Below the pieces are notes generated by a model that had not been told where the DNA came from, ran no database searches, and worked only from the letters and a program-made list of their open reading frames with translations. Source: Hevea brasiliensis (lineage: Eukaryota > Streptophyta > Magnoliopsida > Malpighiales > Euphorbiaceae). From it: DNA of 64,000 bases. Below are positions 34,320 to 46,168 of this stretch, piece by piece; the stretch's first letter is position 1, and the number at the start of each line of letters is the position of its first letter. The stretch spans positions 82,375,183 through 82,439,182 of the forward strand of contig NC_079499.1 in NCBI RefSeq assembly GCF_030052815.1, in the 5' to 3' direction. A program made the position numbers and the translations under genes.

Positions 34320-36880
34320 GCGATTTACAACCCAACTAATCGAAATCAATGAGGGAGGTGGATAGCTAGCTAATAAGTACTCATCCGATCTACAACCTTA
34401 ACTGGTAAGCCAGAGAGGGAGGAAAATAAACGATCTCATCCCCATAAATGTAGGAGGAATAATGTGGTACTGTCATGCTAAGTGTGAACACAAAATCAAT
34501 TCAAAACAAAGTACTCAAATAATTTAGGAAAGATCCCAAAAAATTTCCAAAGTCATTTTTACAGTCACAAAATGACAACATAATTTATAAATAACACAGT
34601 GATTTCATAAAGCACAACAATTCAACTTTTCACTTAGAAAATAATTACATAAATTTATTGTGCATAAACCTGGCGTGAGTCGCTTCTATGCCTTGACTCA
34701 GTCCCTTATATTTTTCGGGTCTTTTTCAGCTGAAACACACAATTGACAGTGTTTTAGTATATTGTCTTACAATAAATCCAATATTTAAATTTATATATGT
34801 TCAATTCTAGCCCCAATACGCTTAAACTTACGTTCTTAGAAATTTTCATATTGAGGTTACTATTCATGGCACTATTCAAGTCAAAATATTGACTTTCTTC
34901 TGCTTAAAAGGTATGGGAAATCTAATTATACTCACATACCACATTTTGGTTACCAATTTTGTTGGTTTTGGCTGTTTTCTCAAATCTTAAGTCTTTTAGG
35001 CACAAATTTCAAATTTTCAGTTTTGATGTCCTGTTTTGCACTGTTACATTGGTCATGTTGTTGTAGAAATTTGGCTAAGTTTTCTTCATAGAAGTTATTC
35101 CTTATTGTCTTAAATTTATTTCCCTTTTTAAATCACTCCATTTGGAGTTTTGTAGCCTGAGTTAGAGCCATTTGAACATGGCTGGCCGGATTTGATTTTA
35201 TCCAGAATTTTCGGCATTCACTAGATAATGGCAGTTTTTGTGGGTTGATTGCAGGTGGCTTTTCAAATAGATTATGGCCAAAATTTTGGTTTGTTTTCTT
35301 CATGAAATTTGTAGTTCTACGTCTCAACTTTACATTTGGACCTTCCTAGATCAAGTTATGGTCTTTTATGTAACTACTGTTCATTTGGTCATTTTTGTAC
35401 AGGTCAGTTTGCCCAATCCGAATTTGGCCAAATTGTTCACTAAGTAATGATTACTTTCTGGGCATGATTCCTAAATTAAAAATGTGCCATTTTGTGTCTA
35501 GTTTCATTCCCAATCAACCTCACACCAATTGGGTTGGTAAATTTTCAGTTTTGGTCCCTGAAATGGACCTAGGTCATGCTGCCTACAGATTGACCTTCAC
35601 CAATCCAAATTAGAACTTGGTTCCAATAATTCATACACAATACAAATGGTCACAATTGACCATTTCTCAACTCAATAAGTTAAATAATATCATTTTGCCA
35701 ATTCTCAAAATTTTCTTTAATTTTTCACAATCTCCAAACCCTAGTTACATGCATTTCAACTGTAATGCAAATTTAGAGTGTATTTTCATGATTTATACAC
35801 TTAATTCACTTCAAATAACCATTCAAAACCATCAAACTCATTCATATCAAACCCTAACCCTAGCTGGATGAATTTCATGTTTGCTCCCTCAACAATTATT
35901 TTTGTTTGGATTTAAGTTAAAATCTAAGTTAACTTAACTAAGAACATAGAAATTTAACAAAACAATTCAAATTTACATACTTACCTTTGTTTGATTTTTC
36001 AATCACTAATTTTCTTCCTTTTTTCTTCTTTCTTTCTTCTTCAATCTCCTCTTCTAGTTGCCCAAACAAGGTTTAATCATAATTTAGTGAAATTTTTAGG
36101 GGATTTCTAGGGTTTGTGAAGCTTTAAATTTTAGATTCAATGGAGGAAATATGTAAGAGAGATGAGAGAGGGATGAGGGATGGCTAACTTGGGAGAAAAT
36201 GAGGATGACCATTTTTTTTTTCTTTTCTTTTATTTTTATGTCTTATTTAGTGCCTTTGACTTGTTCAAATAAAGTGGGTAAATAAAAATTGATTTTGACA
36301 TCATATGTGTTGTCATCAAGGTGATGTAATAAAGCTTTTTTTCTTTTCTTTTTTCATTTTCATTAATTTTTCAATAGTTCTTTAATTTAATTCTCGATCC
36401 CAAAATTTTCTTTTCTCTAATTTTATTCGACAGTTAGGTTAGGAGTCGACTCTAGTGGTGAATTGACCAAATTGCCCCTATCTGGTTTAATCCGATTTGC
36501 AAGTTATTCGATATTTCTTCCAAATCCCTGACCTAAATATTTGACCTGCTTAACAATTCTTTTCTATGATTTTCTCTTTTCCACTGTGTTCACAATAGTC
36601 CTAAGGACCGCAGCATCACATTTTACAGTTCAAAATTTAAGTTTAGACTGACCTTGCAGTCATTCCTGAGAAGGTCACCCATCGCTGTGACTCTCGGCTC
36701 ATTTAACTTCTTGTGTTCTATTTTTCTTCTTTATACTTAACTATTTGGCAATTACTAATTATTTACGTTCAGGGCTTATCTAGGTGTCTTAGACAAGGTT
36801 CTAATTCCTTTAATAGTCCAAACTGACACCGGTCACCAGAACAGTAAAATATACCAAGCTATGCAAAAAGGGGTGTTACA
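34320..36880 (-). repeat. Gy-1 5' LTR, 5' portion (after Gy-2)
   Basis: The first five bases are the second GCGAT copy. The segment continues the LTR interrupted at 22379 and ends GGGTGTTACA at 36880 (- strand start TGTAACACC). A stretch near 35850 (AACCCTAACCCTAG) resembles two telomere units but is ordinary LTR sequence. Some frames of up to 106 codons lie within it but show no family resemblance. Confidence 0.93.
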
Positions 36881-37000
36881 TTTAGTTGGTCCTAGACCTA
36901 GATAGTTAGAAATAGATAGAGTGCATCACATGCATGGGCTTTTAAATAGAGTCGAGGTGACACTAATGCAAATCTATTCTTTGTCTATTTTATAAGATCG
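36881..37000 (+). other. Gy-4 leader before gag
   Basis: The sequence runs from TTTAG (the expected Gy-1 target duplication) to the gag ATG. The primer site of Gy-4 itself is not present here. Confidence 0.6.
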
Positions 37001-37984
37001 ATGGCATCTAATCCTTCAAAGCACGAACCTCCAGGAATGATAGAGGAGGATGTAGAGAGTCACGCACTCGCACCTGCTCCTAGTAAGGAGTGAAGCAGTA
37101 GAGCTGAGTCATCCCGGGTACTGAGAGCACAGCAGGCCTTCCTGGAACAGATGACTCAGCTGCTCCGTCAGGTCACCGGAGCTATACCACAGCCACAGCC
37201 ATAGCCACCTCCACCTCCACTTCCACAGCCACCACCACCACCACCTGTACAGCCACCACCGCCCCCACAGCCGCAACCTATACATAGATCTCCACTAGAG
37301 AGACTGCGAAAGTATGGGGCAATTGACTTTAGGGGTAAGAAGGAGGATGATCCAGCCACATCAGAGTATTGGCTAGAGAGGGCAGAGAGGGTATTGCAGC
37401 AATTGCACTACACCCCAAAGCAGCAGTTGGAGTGTGCTTTGTCACTGCTACAAGAGGATGCTTATAGATGGAGGGTGATAGTATCGATAGTGGTACAGCC
37501 TGCACAGATTACCTGGGAGTTCTTTATGGTTGAATTCAGAAAGAAATATATCAGCCATGTGTACTTGGAGGACAGAAAGAGAGAATTCCTAGTAATGAGA
37601 TAGAGGCAGCTTATAGTCTCCGAATATGAGTGAGAATTCATGAGACTTAGTGGATATGTATTGGAGTTAATGCCCATAGAAACTGATAAATGCAGAAGGT
37701 TTGAGGACGAACTGAATGACAACATCAGGTTGATAGTCAAATCGCATCACTTTATAGACTTCTCCTAGTTGGTAGCATCAGCCCTTGATGTGGAGAGAGT
37801 CAGAAATGAAGAGCAGTCTAGAAAGAACGAGCAACACAAGAGGGGTTCTAGATCAAGTCAGTCTGGTTCAACAAACACGAGAAGTAAGAAGCCCAAGGAG
37901 TCTTAGGGGCAGACTCAGGTTCGAGGTAAGAAGCAGAAATCCCAATTTGCTCTAAGGAAAGGAGGAGGATAGTCTGGTGCATCA
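37001..37984 (+). pseudogene. Gy-4 gag, proline-rich, with stops
   Basis: ATG at 37001 opens MASNPSKHEPPG. Residues about 65-90 are an almost pure Pro/Gln tract (37198-37287), one TAG interrupting it. The capsid domain follows: LERLRKYGAIDFRGKKEDDP, EYWLERAERVLQQLHYTP and LSLLQEDAYRW, open at 37394-37603. TAG at 37601-37603 ends it, and further TGA and TAG codons lie near 37631 and 37768. A Ser/Lys/Gln-rich linker follows. It is recognisably gag but cannot be made whole. Confidence 0.87.
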
Positions 37985-39400
37985 GTGGGTAGTGCTCCGG
38001 GTTCAGCTACACAGGGATCAGCCCTACCACCAGCTTGTAAACATTTTGGGAGGCCCCACAAAGGAGAGTGCAGATTGTTAACTGGTGGATGTTTCATATG
38101 TGGGTCTACGGATCACTTCCTGAAGGATTATCCACAGAGGAATGCTAGTGTTCCCACTGCTCCACCCCAGACAGAGAGACCTACCCTAGCAGCACAGAGG
38201 GGTAGAAGACCTATGAGGCCTGATATAGCTAGTACATCACAGAGGCCTACTATAAAGACAGTTCAGAAGCAAAAGACTAGAGTAGCACCTCGTGCTTATG
38301 CTATGAGAGCTCGAGATGAGCCAGAGCCAATTGATGTCATAAGGGGTACTTTCTTACTTTATTATCTATTTGTATGTGCCTTAATTGATCCTAGTTCCAC
38401 ACATTCTTATGTGTGCATTGCCCCACCTGTTCATAGAGGGGTACAAGTAGAGGAGTTAAAGGAGGACATACAAGTCACAAACCCTTTAGGCCATAGTGTC
38501 ATAGTGAAAAAGGTCTACAAGGGTTGTCCTCTAAGGATACAGGGTTATGAGTTTCTAGCAGACTTGATTGAGCCACCATTCCATGAGTTTGATGTAATAT
38601 TGGAAATGGATTGGTTATCACATCATCAAGCGATGATAGATTATTGGCTAAAGAGGATGTCGCTACAAATAGCAGAAGGGGATGAGATTACAGTTGTGTG
38701 TAAAGGAACTGGTTGTTTTTCTACTATCATATCAGACACAACAGTTAGAATAATGATAAGAAAGGGCTATAAGGCTTTCTTAGCACATGTGGTTAGCACT
38801 AAGAAGACTAACCCAAGCATGCAGGAGATCCCCACAGTATGTGAATCTCCGGATGTGTTTCCTGAAGAGTTACCGGGTTTGCCACCTGATAAAGAAGTGG
38901 AGTTTGCTATAGAGTTTATGTTGGGTACTTCACCAATCTCCATTACTCCATATAGGATAGCACCCACTGAACTAAGAGAGTTGAAAGTTCAGTTACAAGA
39001 GCTACTAGAGAAGGGCTTCATATGCCCTAGTGTGTCACCCTAAGGAGCACCAGTGCTATTTGTGAAGAAGAAGGATGGTACCCTTCTGCTATGTATAGAC
39101 TACCGGCAACTGAATAAGGTGACTATGAAAAACAAATATCCCTTACCTCTGGTAGATGACCTGTTTGATCAATTGAGGGGAGCTGGAGTATTCTCCAAGA
39201 TAGATCTCAAATCAGGCTATCACCAGTTGATAGTGAAGGAGACAGATGTTCCTAAGACTACTTTCAGGACCCGGTATGGACACTATGAGTTTTTAGTGAT
39301 GCCATTTGGGCTGACAAATGCACTAGTAGCTTTTATGGACCTAATGAACTGCATCTTTCATCCTTACTTGGATCAGTTTGTTATAGTCTTTTATAGATGA
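37985..39400 (+). pseudogene. Gy-4 zinc knuckle, protease and reverse transcriptase
   Basis: The frame 37985-39043 (352 codons) opens with the knuckle CFICGSTDHFLKDY (38090-38131), in which the last Cys is Tyr. It continues with the protease (DPSSTHSYV; ILEMDWL, where Gly is usual before Met) and the RT N-part. TAA at 39041-39043 replaces Trp before [12 protein letters not shown]. The frame 39053-39400 holds [33 protein letters not shown] and [12 protein letters not shown]. One extra T near 39390 shifts the frame exactly before the catalytic IDDIFVYS. Confidence 0.9.
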
Positions 39401-40424
39401 TATCTTTGTGTATTCTAAAAACCGGGAAGAGCACGATGAATAACTGAGAGTAGTACTACAGACACTGCGGGAAAAACAGTTGTATGCTAAGTTGTCCAAG
39501 TGTGACTTATAGTTGGATGAGATATCCTTCCTTGGACACATTGTGTCAGTGGATGGGATCAGGGTGGATCCAAAGAAAATTGAAGCAATAGTTGAATGGA
39601 AGCCTCCTAGCAATGTAACAGAGGTTAGAAGCTTTTTGGGGTTAGCTGGATACTACAGGAGATTTGTGAAGGGATTTTCCCTTATAGCAGCCCGACTGAC
39701 TAAGTTACTACATAAGAATGCAAAGTTTGATTGGAATGATAAATGTCAAACTAGTTTTGAGAAGCTAAAGGATATGCTTACAGAAGCTCCAGTATTGACA
39801 CAGCCAGAGTCAGAGAAAGACTACGTAATCTACAGTGATGCCTCTCACAATGGGCTTGGGTGTGTTTTGATACAGGAAGGGAAAGTAGTTGCCTATGCTT
39901 CCAGATAGCTAAGGCCACATGAAAAGAACTACCCAACTCATGATCTAGAATTGGCGGTAATAATATTTGCATTGAACATATGGAGGCATTACCTATATGG
40001 TGAGAAATGCTACATATATACAGATCACAAGAGTCTGAAGTATTTGCCAACCCAGAAGGAACTCAATCTGAGACAGAGGAGATGGATTGAATTGCTTAAA
40101 GATTATGATTGTGTGATTAACTACCATCCTGGGAAGGCAAATGTAGTGGCTGACACACTAAGCAGGAAGTCCATTATGGCTTTGAGAGCACTGAATGCTA
40201 GGTTTTTTTTAGCACAGGATGGGGAAATTTTGGCTGAGTTGCTTGTAAAGCCAAGCTTGTTATAGCATATACAAGAAGCACAGCTAAGGGATGAAAAGTT
40301 GTTAACTATCATGGGTAGAACTCAAGAGGGGAAGGAGACTGACTATGAGTTAAAAGGAGATGGGTGCCTGTATTATAAAGGCAGAATATGAGTCCTAGAA
40401 AATGAGGAACTAAAGAAAAATATC
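39401..40424 (+). pseudogene. Gy-4 RT end and RNase H
   Basis: The frame 39513-39908 covers [34 protein letters not shown] and the RNase H box [16 protein letters not shown] at 39906-39908 follows YASR. The frame 39951-40265 covers the rest of RNase H ([31 protein letters not shown]), ending at TAG 40263. The spacer to integrase at 40266-40424 has a TGA near 40390. Confidence 0.88.
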
Positions 40425-41705
40425 TTGAAAGAGGCGCACAGTAGCTTCCATGCTATGCACCCAGGAAGTAACAAGATGTACCAAGACCTGAAAAAACATT
40501 ATTGGTGGCTTGTAATAAACAAAGAGATTGGTGCTTTTGTGACCAGATGTTTGACATGCCAGCAAGTTAAGGCTGAGCATCAGGTTCCATCAGGGTTGTT
40601 GCAACCTATATCCATACCAGAGTGAAAATGGGATCGCATCACTATGAATTTTATCATTGGGTTACCCTTCACACAGAGGAAGCATGATACTATATGGGTG
40701 ATTGTGAATAGATTGACCAATCAGCTATGTACTAAGACCCGAGATTTACTTCAAAGTTTTAGAAGAGGCTACAGGAGTCTTTAGGCACTCAACTGCACTT
40801 TAGTATGGATTTTCATTCACAGACGGATGGACTGTCAGAAAGGGTGATACAGGTAACCCTTAGAACTTAATGAATTGCTTTAATCATTAAAGGAATGATA
40901 ATAATGACCTGACACTAATGACATGAATAATATGATATGATAGGTATTGGAGGATATGTTAAGAAGCTGCATCATTGATTTTAAAGGAAGTTGGGAGAAG
41001 TATCTTCCTTTGGTATAGTTTGCTTACAACAACAGCTACCAAGCCAGCATAAAAATAGCTCCATATGAAGCATTGTATGGAAGGAGATGCAGGACTCCCT
41101 TATGTTGGACAGAAATGGGGGAAGAAAAAGTAGTGGGCCCAGACTTAGTGAGACAGACTGAGAAAAAAGTGAAACTCATCAGAGACAATTTGAAAGCCGC
41201 CTCTAACAGACAGAAGTCATATACCAACCTGAGGAGAAAGGATATAGAGTACGAGATTGGCGATAAGGTGTTTCTCAAGGTATCACCTTGCAAGAAAGTG
41301 CTAAGATTTGGTAAGAAGGGTAAGTTAAGCCCTAGGTTTATTGGTCCATACGATGTCATTGAATGTGTGGGTCCAGTAGCCTACAGGCTAGCTTTACCAC
41401 CTTAGCTGGACAAGATTCACAATGTATTCCATATGTCGATGCTCAAGAGATACAGATCAAATCCTTCACATGTCATTTCAGCAGAGGATATAATTGTACA
41501 ACCTGATTTGACATATGAAGAAGAACCAGTCAGAATCTTGGCACGAGAAGTAAAAGAACTCATAAACAAGAGGATCCCATTAGTGAAAGTCTTATGGAGA
41601 CACCACAATATAGAAGAAATGACATGGGAGAGCGAGGAGACGATAAGGCAATAGTTCCCTCAGCTTTTCACATCAGGTAAATTTCGAGGACAAAATTTCT
41701 ATTAG
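40425..41705 (+). pseudogene. Gy-4 integrase and C-terminal segment, with intron-like insert
   Basis: The zinc domain is at 40425-40625 (HAMHPGSNKMYQDLKKHYWW; CLTCQQ). The core is damaged: the first catalytic Asp is Asn (MNFIIGLP near 40645). About 115 bases around the stretch between the first and second Asp are lost at about 40722, and stops follow. DGLSERVIQ keeps the Glu. A 91-bp GT-AG insert (40853-40943) then splits the codons for Q and VLEDM. The part after it is open at 41073-41405 (YGRRCRTPLCW; KGKLSPRFIGPYDVIE). The chromodomain-like tail is at 41433-41654 (EEPVRILAREVKELINKRIP). A TAG at 41652 precedes the likely original end near 41705. Confidence 0.88.
40853..40943 (+). other. 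Intron-like insert in Gy-4 integrase (GT-AG, 91 bp)
   Basis: Gy-1, Gy-2 and Gy-3 are continuous at this point. Here CAG is followed by GTAAC, 91 AT-rich bases, and ATAG, then GTATTGGAGG resumes the protein. Two matches to the plant branch-site consensus CURAY, CTGAC (40909-40913) and CTAAT (40914-40918), lie about 26-31 bases before the AG. Removing it restores the local reading frame; leaving it in shifts the frame by one. The insert could also be a random duplication/insertion bounded by AGGTA. Confidence 0.55.
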
Positions 41706-41716
41706 AGAGGAAGAAT
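41704..41716 (+). other. Polypurine tract of Gy-4
   Basis: AGAGAGGAAGAAT lies directly before the LTR start TATAATGCC (originally TG, now TA). Confidence 0.8.
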
Positions 41717-42108
41717 TATAATGCCCTCACCATAGGTAGTCCGTACATTCTACTATTCTGATGACTAAATAGTCAGAATGTTTAGAACTACACTTAAACT
41801 ATAGTGAAGAGGCATAAATTGATGGAATAAATGTTAAGAAAATATAAGAAAAATTTAGAGAAAATAAGATAAAATTTTAGAGAATTTACTGATTGGTATA
41901 AAATAATAAAAATAACCCGAAATGCACCATGAAGGGTATTTTGGTCATTTCACCCCCATAGGTGAATTTTGACCTAAATGTCAAAATTAAAAATGTGAGA
42001 GAATAAAATAATTAACATAAATTAAATTATTGAATTGAATTAGAAAAGAAAGAAGAAGAAAAGAAAAGAAAAAGCTTATGACAATTTAAAAAATTAAAGT
42101 ACACAAAA

Positions 42109-42113
<5 letters not shown>

Positions 42114-42140
<27 letters not shown>
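42114..42140. repeat. TA microsatellite
   Basis: Thirteen uninterrupted AT dinucleotides inside the Gy-4 LTR. Confidence 0.95.
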
Positions 42141-44581
42141 AGACACAAGATGACAAATCCTACTAACCCATCTTCTTCTCCACTCCACCTCTTCTCTCTC
42201 TCCATGAGCCGGCTGCTTGGTTCTCCTCCTTCCACCATTTTTGTCAAGCTTAAAGCTTGATTTCCTCTTCATTTCCTCACTAAAACTCTTAGCCCTTTTC
42301 ACTAAAAATCCTCCCCACTCCATAAGGAAGCTTTAGATACCCATTAGAAGAAGGGAAATTGAAGTTTGCAAGTTGGGTCACAAAGGTAAGTGCAAGATAC
42401 CACTCCCTATCTTTTTTAAATCTTGTAAGAATGATGACATGAGTGAGTATCACATGAAAATGAAAACAAATGATAAGAAAATGAAATGCCCTAATTTTGA
42501 CAGCCATGGAATCCTTGAGGTTTGATGCCTTTAAGTGATGAAAAATGGTTCAATGAGGATGTTTGAAAAGTTGATATGATTAGAAGTGTAAATAAGTTGA
42601 GTTTGTGTAAATTGGGTAATTGGAATTAGGGTTTATGTACATGATTTGGGGACTTTATGTAAATGCTTGAAATTGACCTAATTGAGTTGACATTGTTGCT
42701 TATAGAAGTGCTATGCATGCCAATTGAAGTAAGGAAGTTGGAGGAAATTGAAAATTGGGAGTGCTTATTTTCTGCAGGTTGGGACTCAATGAGTCCAGTG
42801 TGTTTGTTAAACCATAACTGAAATTGTGTGACTCTAATTGGTATGAGGCCAATTTCATACCAATTGGAGTCGAAACTAGACCCAAAACACTCCATTTTCC
42901 ATGCAGAAACCATGCCCAAATTCTGTCCAAAACTTAACCTAAACACTGCCCAAATCCGAATGACCCTGCACAAAACCCAGAAAATGACCAAATGAACAGT
43001 CCATATTCATTTGGTCACAACTCCCTCTATACTGGTCCAAATGACCTGAATTTGATACCATTGGAAAGCTTAGATATAGGGCTACAATTTTCATGAATAC
43101 CACTAAACCCAGAAATGCCAAAAATCAAACTAAATTGCTAGCCCAAATTGGGTCACAAAACTGTCCAGAAGTAGGTTGCCTAGAAACTGCTGGACATAAA
43201 CTTATCCGACCAGTTTTGGAAAAATGGCCATAACTTGGTCTACAATAAATCAAATGTAATGAAACTAGTGGCAACATGTCCACAAGACAGACCTAAAAAA
43301 TTGGTATTTTGGCCAAAACCCAAAAATTAAGAGAACTAGGTCAAATAGTTAGAACAAGTCACTGCATCAAAACCTGGAATCTGACCAAACTTCATTTGAC
43401 CCTTGAACAATCTTTTAGTCATATCTCTCACTAGAAAAATCCAATTGGGATGAGCCATACCTTTCTAAAAACCTAAGAAATATGGCTACAACTTTTTTTT
43501 AGAAACCTTCCTCAAATTATGAATGAAATAACCTTAAAAAGTGATTTGCATTCACTGACCTGAAATGAACACTTGTTGGCACAGGGTACATGAGCCCAGG
43601 TGAGTTAATTGGCCATAAATAATTCCACAAAACTTGAAAAATTGTGATACAAATTTCTCAATGATCATAATACATAGGACAAAAATTTATATGAAGATTA
43701 CCATGCCTAAAAGTGACTGCAATATATTCCATTAATTAGGTAAATTTTAAGCCTAAAAGCTGCCTAGTTAAGGAACTAGAATCTGGAAATGAGTCAGTTA
43801 TGGTTATCTTACCATAACTTGAGTTCAAAATATCAAATTTACATGATTCAAAAAGGAAAATAAAGATAAGACATAGAAGAACAATTTTCATGAAGGAAGT
43901 GTGGCCAAACAGTGGCTATAAACTGATTATATGGATAGGCAAAAGTAAGATACAAAAACTGAAACCAAAAAAGGATCCATGAGATAAATTATCTTATGAT
44001 AGGGAATTTAACCCTAATAAGCCATTAAACACTAAACCACATGAAAGGGGCATGTGGGACCTATTTTCCCACTATAAAGTGGCATGAACATTTCAAGCAA
44101 ATAAGTAATAATGTCTAGTTGCCCATAGTATACCTAGACTTATTTATTTAATTTGGATCAATTGGTATACAAATTAGGGACTACAGATAGCAGTACTGCC
44201 TAAAGGAATAATCATTAACAGATAAAATATGTCTGACATGATTGTTCTACAGGCTTTATGCCTGCCCGTTGGCCATTGTGCCTAATATTATATCTAGATT
44301 AAATGCCTGCCCGCAGGCTTTATGCCTGACATGACCGACGTATACTGGATAGACATATGGCTATCTAACTAGTATACTCCCATGCATCCAGCTTTTATAA
44401 TTTGTTATAGGTTTCTTGGGCACTGATAATAATTAATTAAGACTTAATATACAATAAGTAAAAGAAAAGATCCCAATAATTGTAATTGTTTCCAAAGTGC
44501 AATGAAAATATAAAAGACCCAGAAATTATGAATTGCCATTATTATTTCAATTGTTAGTTATTATTATTATAAATTATATAC

Positions 44582-44620
44582 CACTAAGCGTTATGCTTAG
44601 CGCATTGGTTTTCCATCGCG
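44582..44620 (+). other. Paired stem-loops in Gy-4 LTR
   Basis: Stem 1: CACTAAGC and GCTTAGCG around GTTAT with one A-C mismatch. Stem 2: CGCATTGG and CCATCGCG around TTTT with two mismatches. The stem 1 sequence differs from Gy-1 and Gy-2 on both sides in step (AAGC/GCTT instead of GAGT/ACTC). Confidence 0.7.
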
Positions 44621-46141
44621 TAGGTATTGGAGACTAGTCCGAACAGCCGCAGCAGCAGCACCAGTTGTAACATCCTCCCGGTAGCAACTCCGTACATTCT
44701 ACTGTTCCGGTGACTGGTGTCGGTCCGGACAGCTAGAACGTCCGAAAAAATATTTAAACTAAAGTAAGGAACCATAATTAATTCAAATATTAATAAGAAA
44801 AATTTAGTAAAAATTTTAGAAATAAAATACAACTAAGTCAAATGAGCCGGTGCCCAAGCGATGGGTAACCAGAGGGAAGTTGCGGTTCTCGCAACGAGGA
44901 GCCCTAGACCCGGGAAAAAAATTCATAAAATAATTTTTGGGACTCCAGAGAAGGATTATTGAGGTTCCCATGGCATTAGAATGCCAAGAAAATATTTAGA
45001 AAAATTTTTCAATCGGTACAGCCAATTTTGACCCGTTAAGCCAAACGGAGGGCATTTTGGTCATTTCGCCTTCAGAGGTGATTTTTGGCCGACTTGTCCA
45101 GTTAAGTAAATAATTATTATGATCTAAAATATGAATAAATATTAGTAAAAATTTAATTAGAAATGAGTTAAAGAAAGAAGAAAGAAAAATCAAATAAAAA
45201 GGCATTAATGACATAAGCTTGATGTAATTAGAACCCCTTAGCCAATCAAATTAAAGGAAGACATTTATAATACATAAATGGGTAGAAAAAGAAGACCATT
45301 TTAGAGAAATTTCTGTAGCTACTCTTCTTCCCCAATAAAACGTTTCATGCTTCTCTTTTCCGTTCTCCATTTTCATGCTTACAAAGCTTGAATCCACACC
45401 CTTTCTCACCTCAAAACCCTAAGTTATCTTCACTAAAACTTGTCCCCACATCCTAAGCAACCTCTAGGCAGCCAAAAGAAGAAGAAAGAAGGAGTTTGGG
45501 TAGCTTGAAAAATCTGCCACCTAAAGGTTAGTGCCTATTTACACTTAAATCTCTTTTAATTCATGGTAAAGACTTAAAGTGAGTAAGGTTTTGTAAAGTA
45601 AATGAATGGAATCTATGTATATGGACCCTATGAATTTCGGCTGCCCTAAGGAAGGAACAAAGGTGGAGTGTTTTTTATGGTTTTAATGGACTTAGAATGA
45701 ATTAGAGATTATTTTTAAGGTGTATATACACATAAATAATGAATGGAAGTGCTTAATTAGGTGTATGTGTGAATCATAAGGGAAAACTAGGGTTTTGAGA
45801 AGTGAAAAATTGACTTGGCTTAGGAAATTGTTAGAGAACATTTTAATGGTCAATTAGTGACTATTTTAGGTAAGTTGAGCACAATTTGGACTGAAAAATA
45901 GGATTGCAAAGTGAAGATGTAGGCTGCCCTAGGACAGCAGCAGAGGGACTGAAAATTCAGTCCACTTGGACTGCCATAACTTGGGCTGTGTTAGTCCAAT
46001 TGGTGTTTGGCAAATTGGACATGAAACTAGGCTTATAATGGCACATTTTTTTCTGAAGAAACCATGCCCAAAAGACCAAAGCAAGAGGACCAAAACTTGG
46101 CCCCAATCCGGATACCCTGCAAACAGCCCCTGCAGAAATGA

Positions 46142-46168
46142 CCAAATGAACAGTAACTGTTCATTTGG
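46142..46168. other. Perfect 13-bp inverted repeat in LTR-X
   Basis: CCAAATGAACAGT, one A, ACTGTTCATTTGG. Imperfect versions occur at the equivalent position in Gy-4 (near 42988), Gy-3 (near 50027) and Gy-2 (near 32268). Confidence 0.9.

Larger units (their letters stand above)
14804..36880 (-). mobile_element. Gy-1: Ty3/gypsy element (Tekay/Del-like), - strand, interrupted
   Basis: 3' LTR (partial) is at 14804-16577, internal region at 16578-21483 (4,906 bp) and 5' LTR at 21484-22379 plus 34320-36880. The 5' LTR is split by Gy-2, and the 3' LTR is cut by the copia composite. With Gy-2 removed the 5' LTR is about 3.45 kb. Domain order gag, protease, RT, RNase H, integrase and C-terminal segment places it in Ty3/gypsy. 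Long LTRs, the tRNA-Met-type primer site and the C-terminal EPIEILAYEVKQLRNK segment suggest the Tekay/Del branch (inference). The right neighbour TTTAG (36881) is the expected target duplication in Gy-4. Confidence 0.9.
41717..44665 (+). repeat. Gy-4 3' LTR, piece 1 (2,949 bp)
   Basis: It starts TATAATGCCCTC and shares with LTR-X the phrase GTCCGTACATTCTACT and later modules. It contains a TA microsatellite (42114-42140), a CT-rich block near 42165-42205, the palindromic module at 42984-43115, CAGGCTTTATGCCTG hairpins near 44250-44330 and the paired stem-loops at 44582-44620. It is cut at CCAGT (44661-44665) by LTR-X. No gene is present. Confidence 0.9.

Noticed and set aside
35848..35866. 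Telomere-like AACCCTAACCCTAG
   Set aside because: Only two units, and the matching Gy-1 LTR position near 15565 has a diverged version, so it is ordinary LTR sequence.
37168..37359. Glycine/cysteine-rich frame on the - strand
   Set aside because: It is the antisense of the Pro/Gln-coding tract of Gy-4 gag.
42027..42323. 98-codon frame on the - strand of the Gy-4 LTR
   Set aside because: It covers the TA microsatellite and CT-rich stretches, so its composition alone explains the absence of stops.
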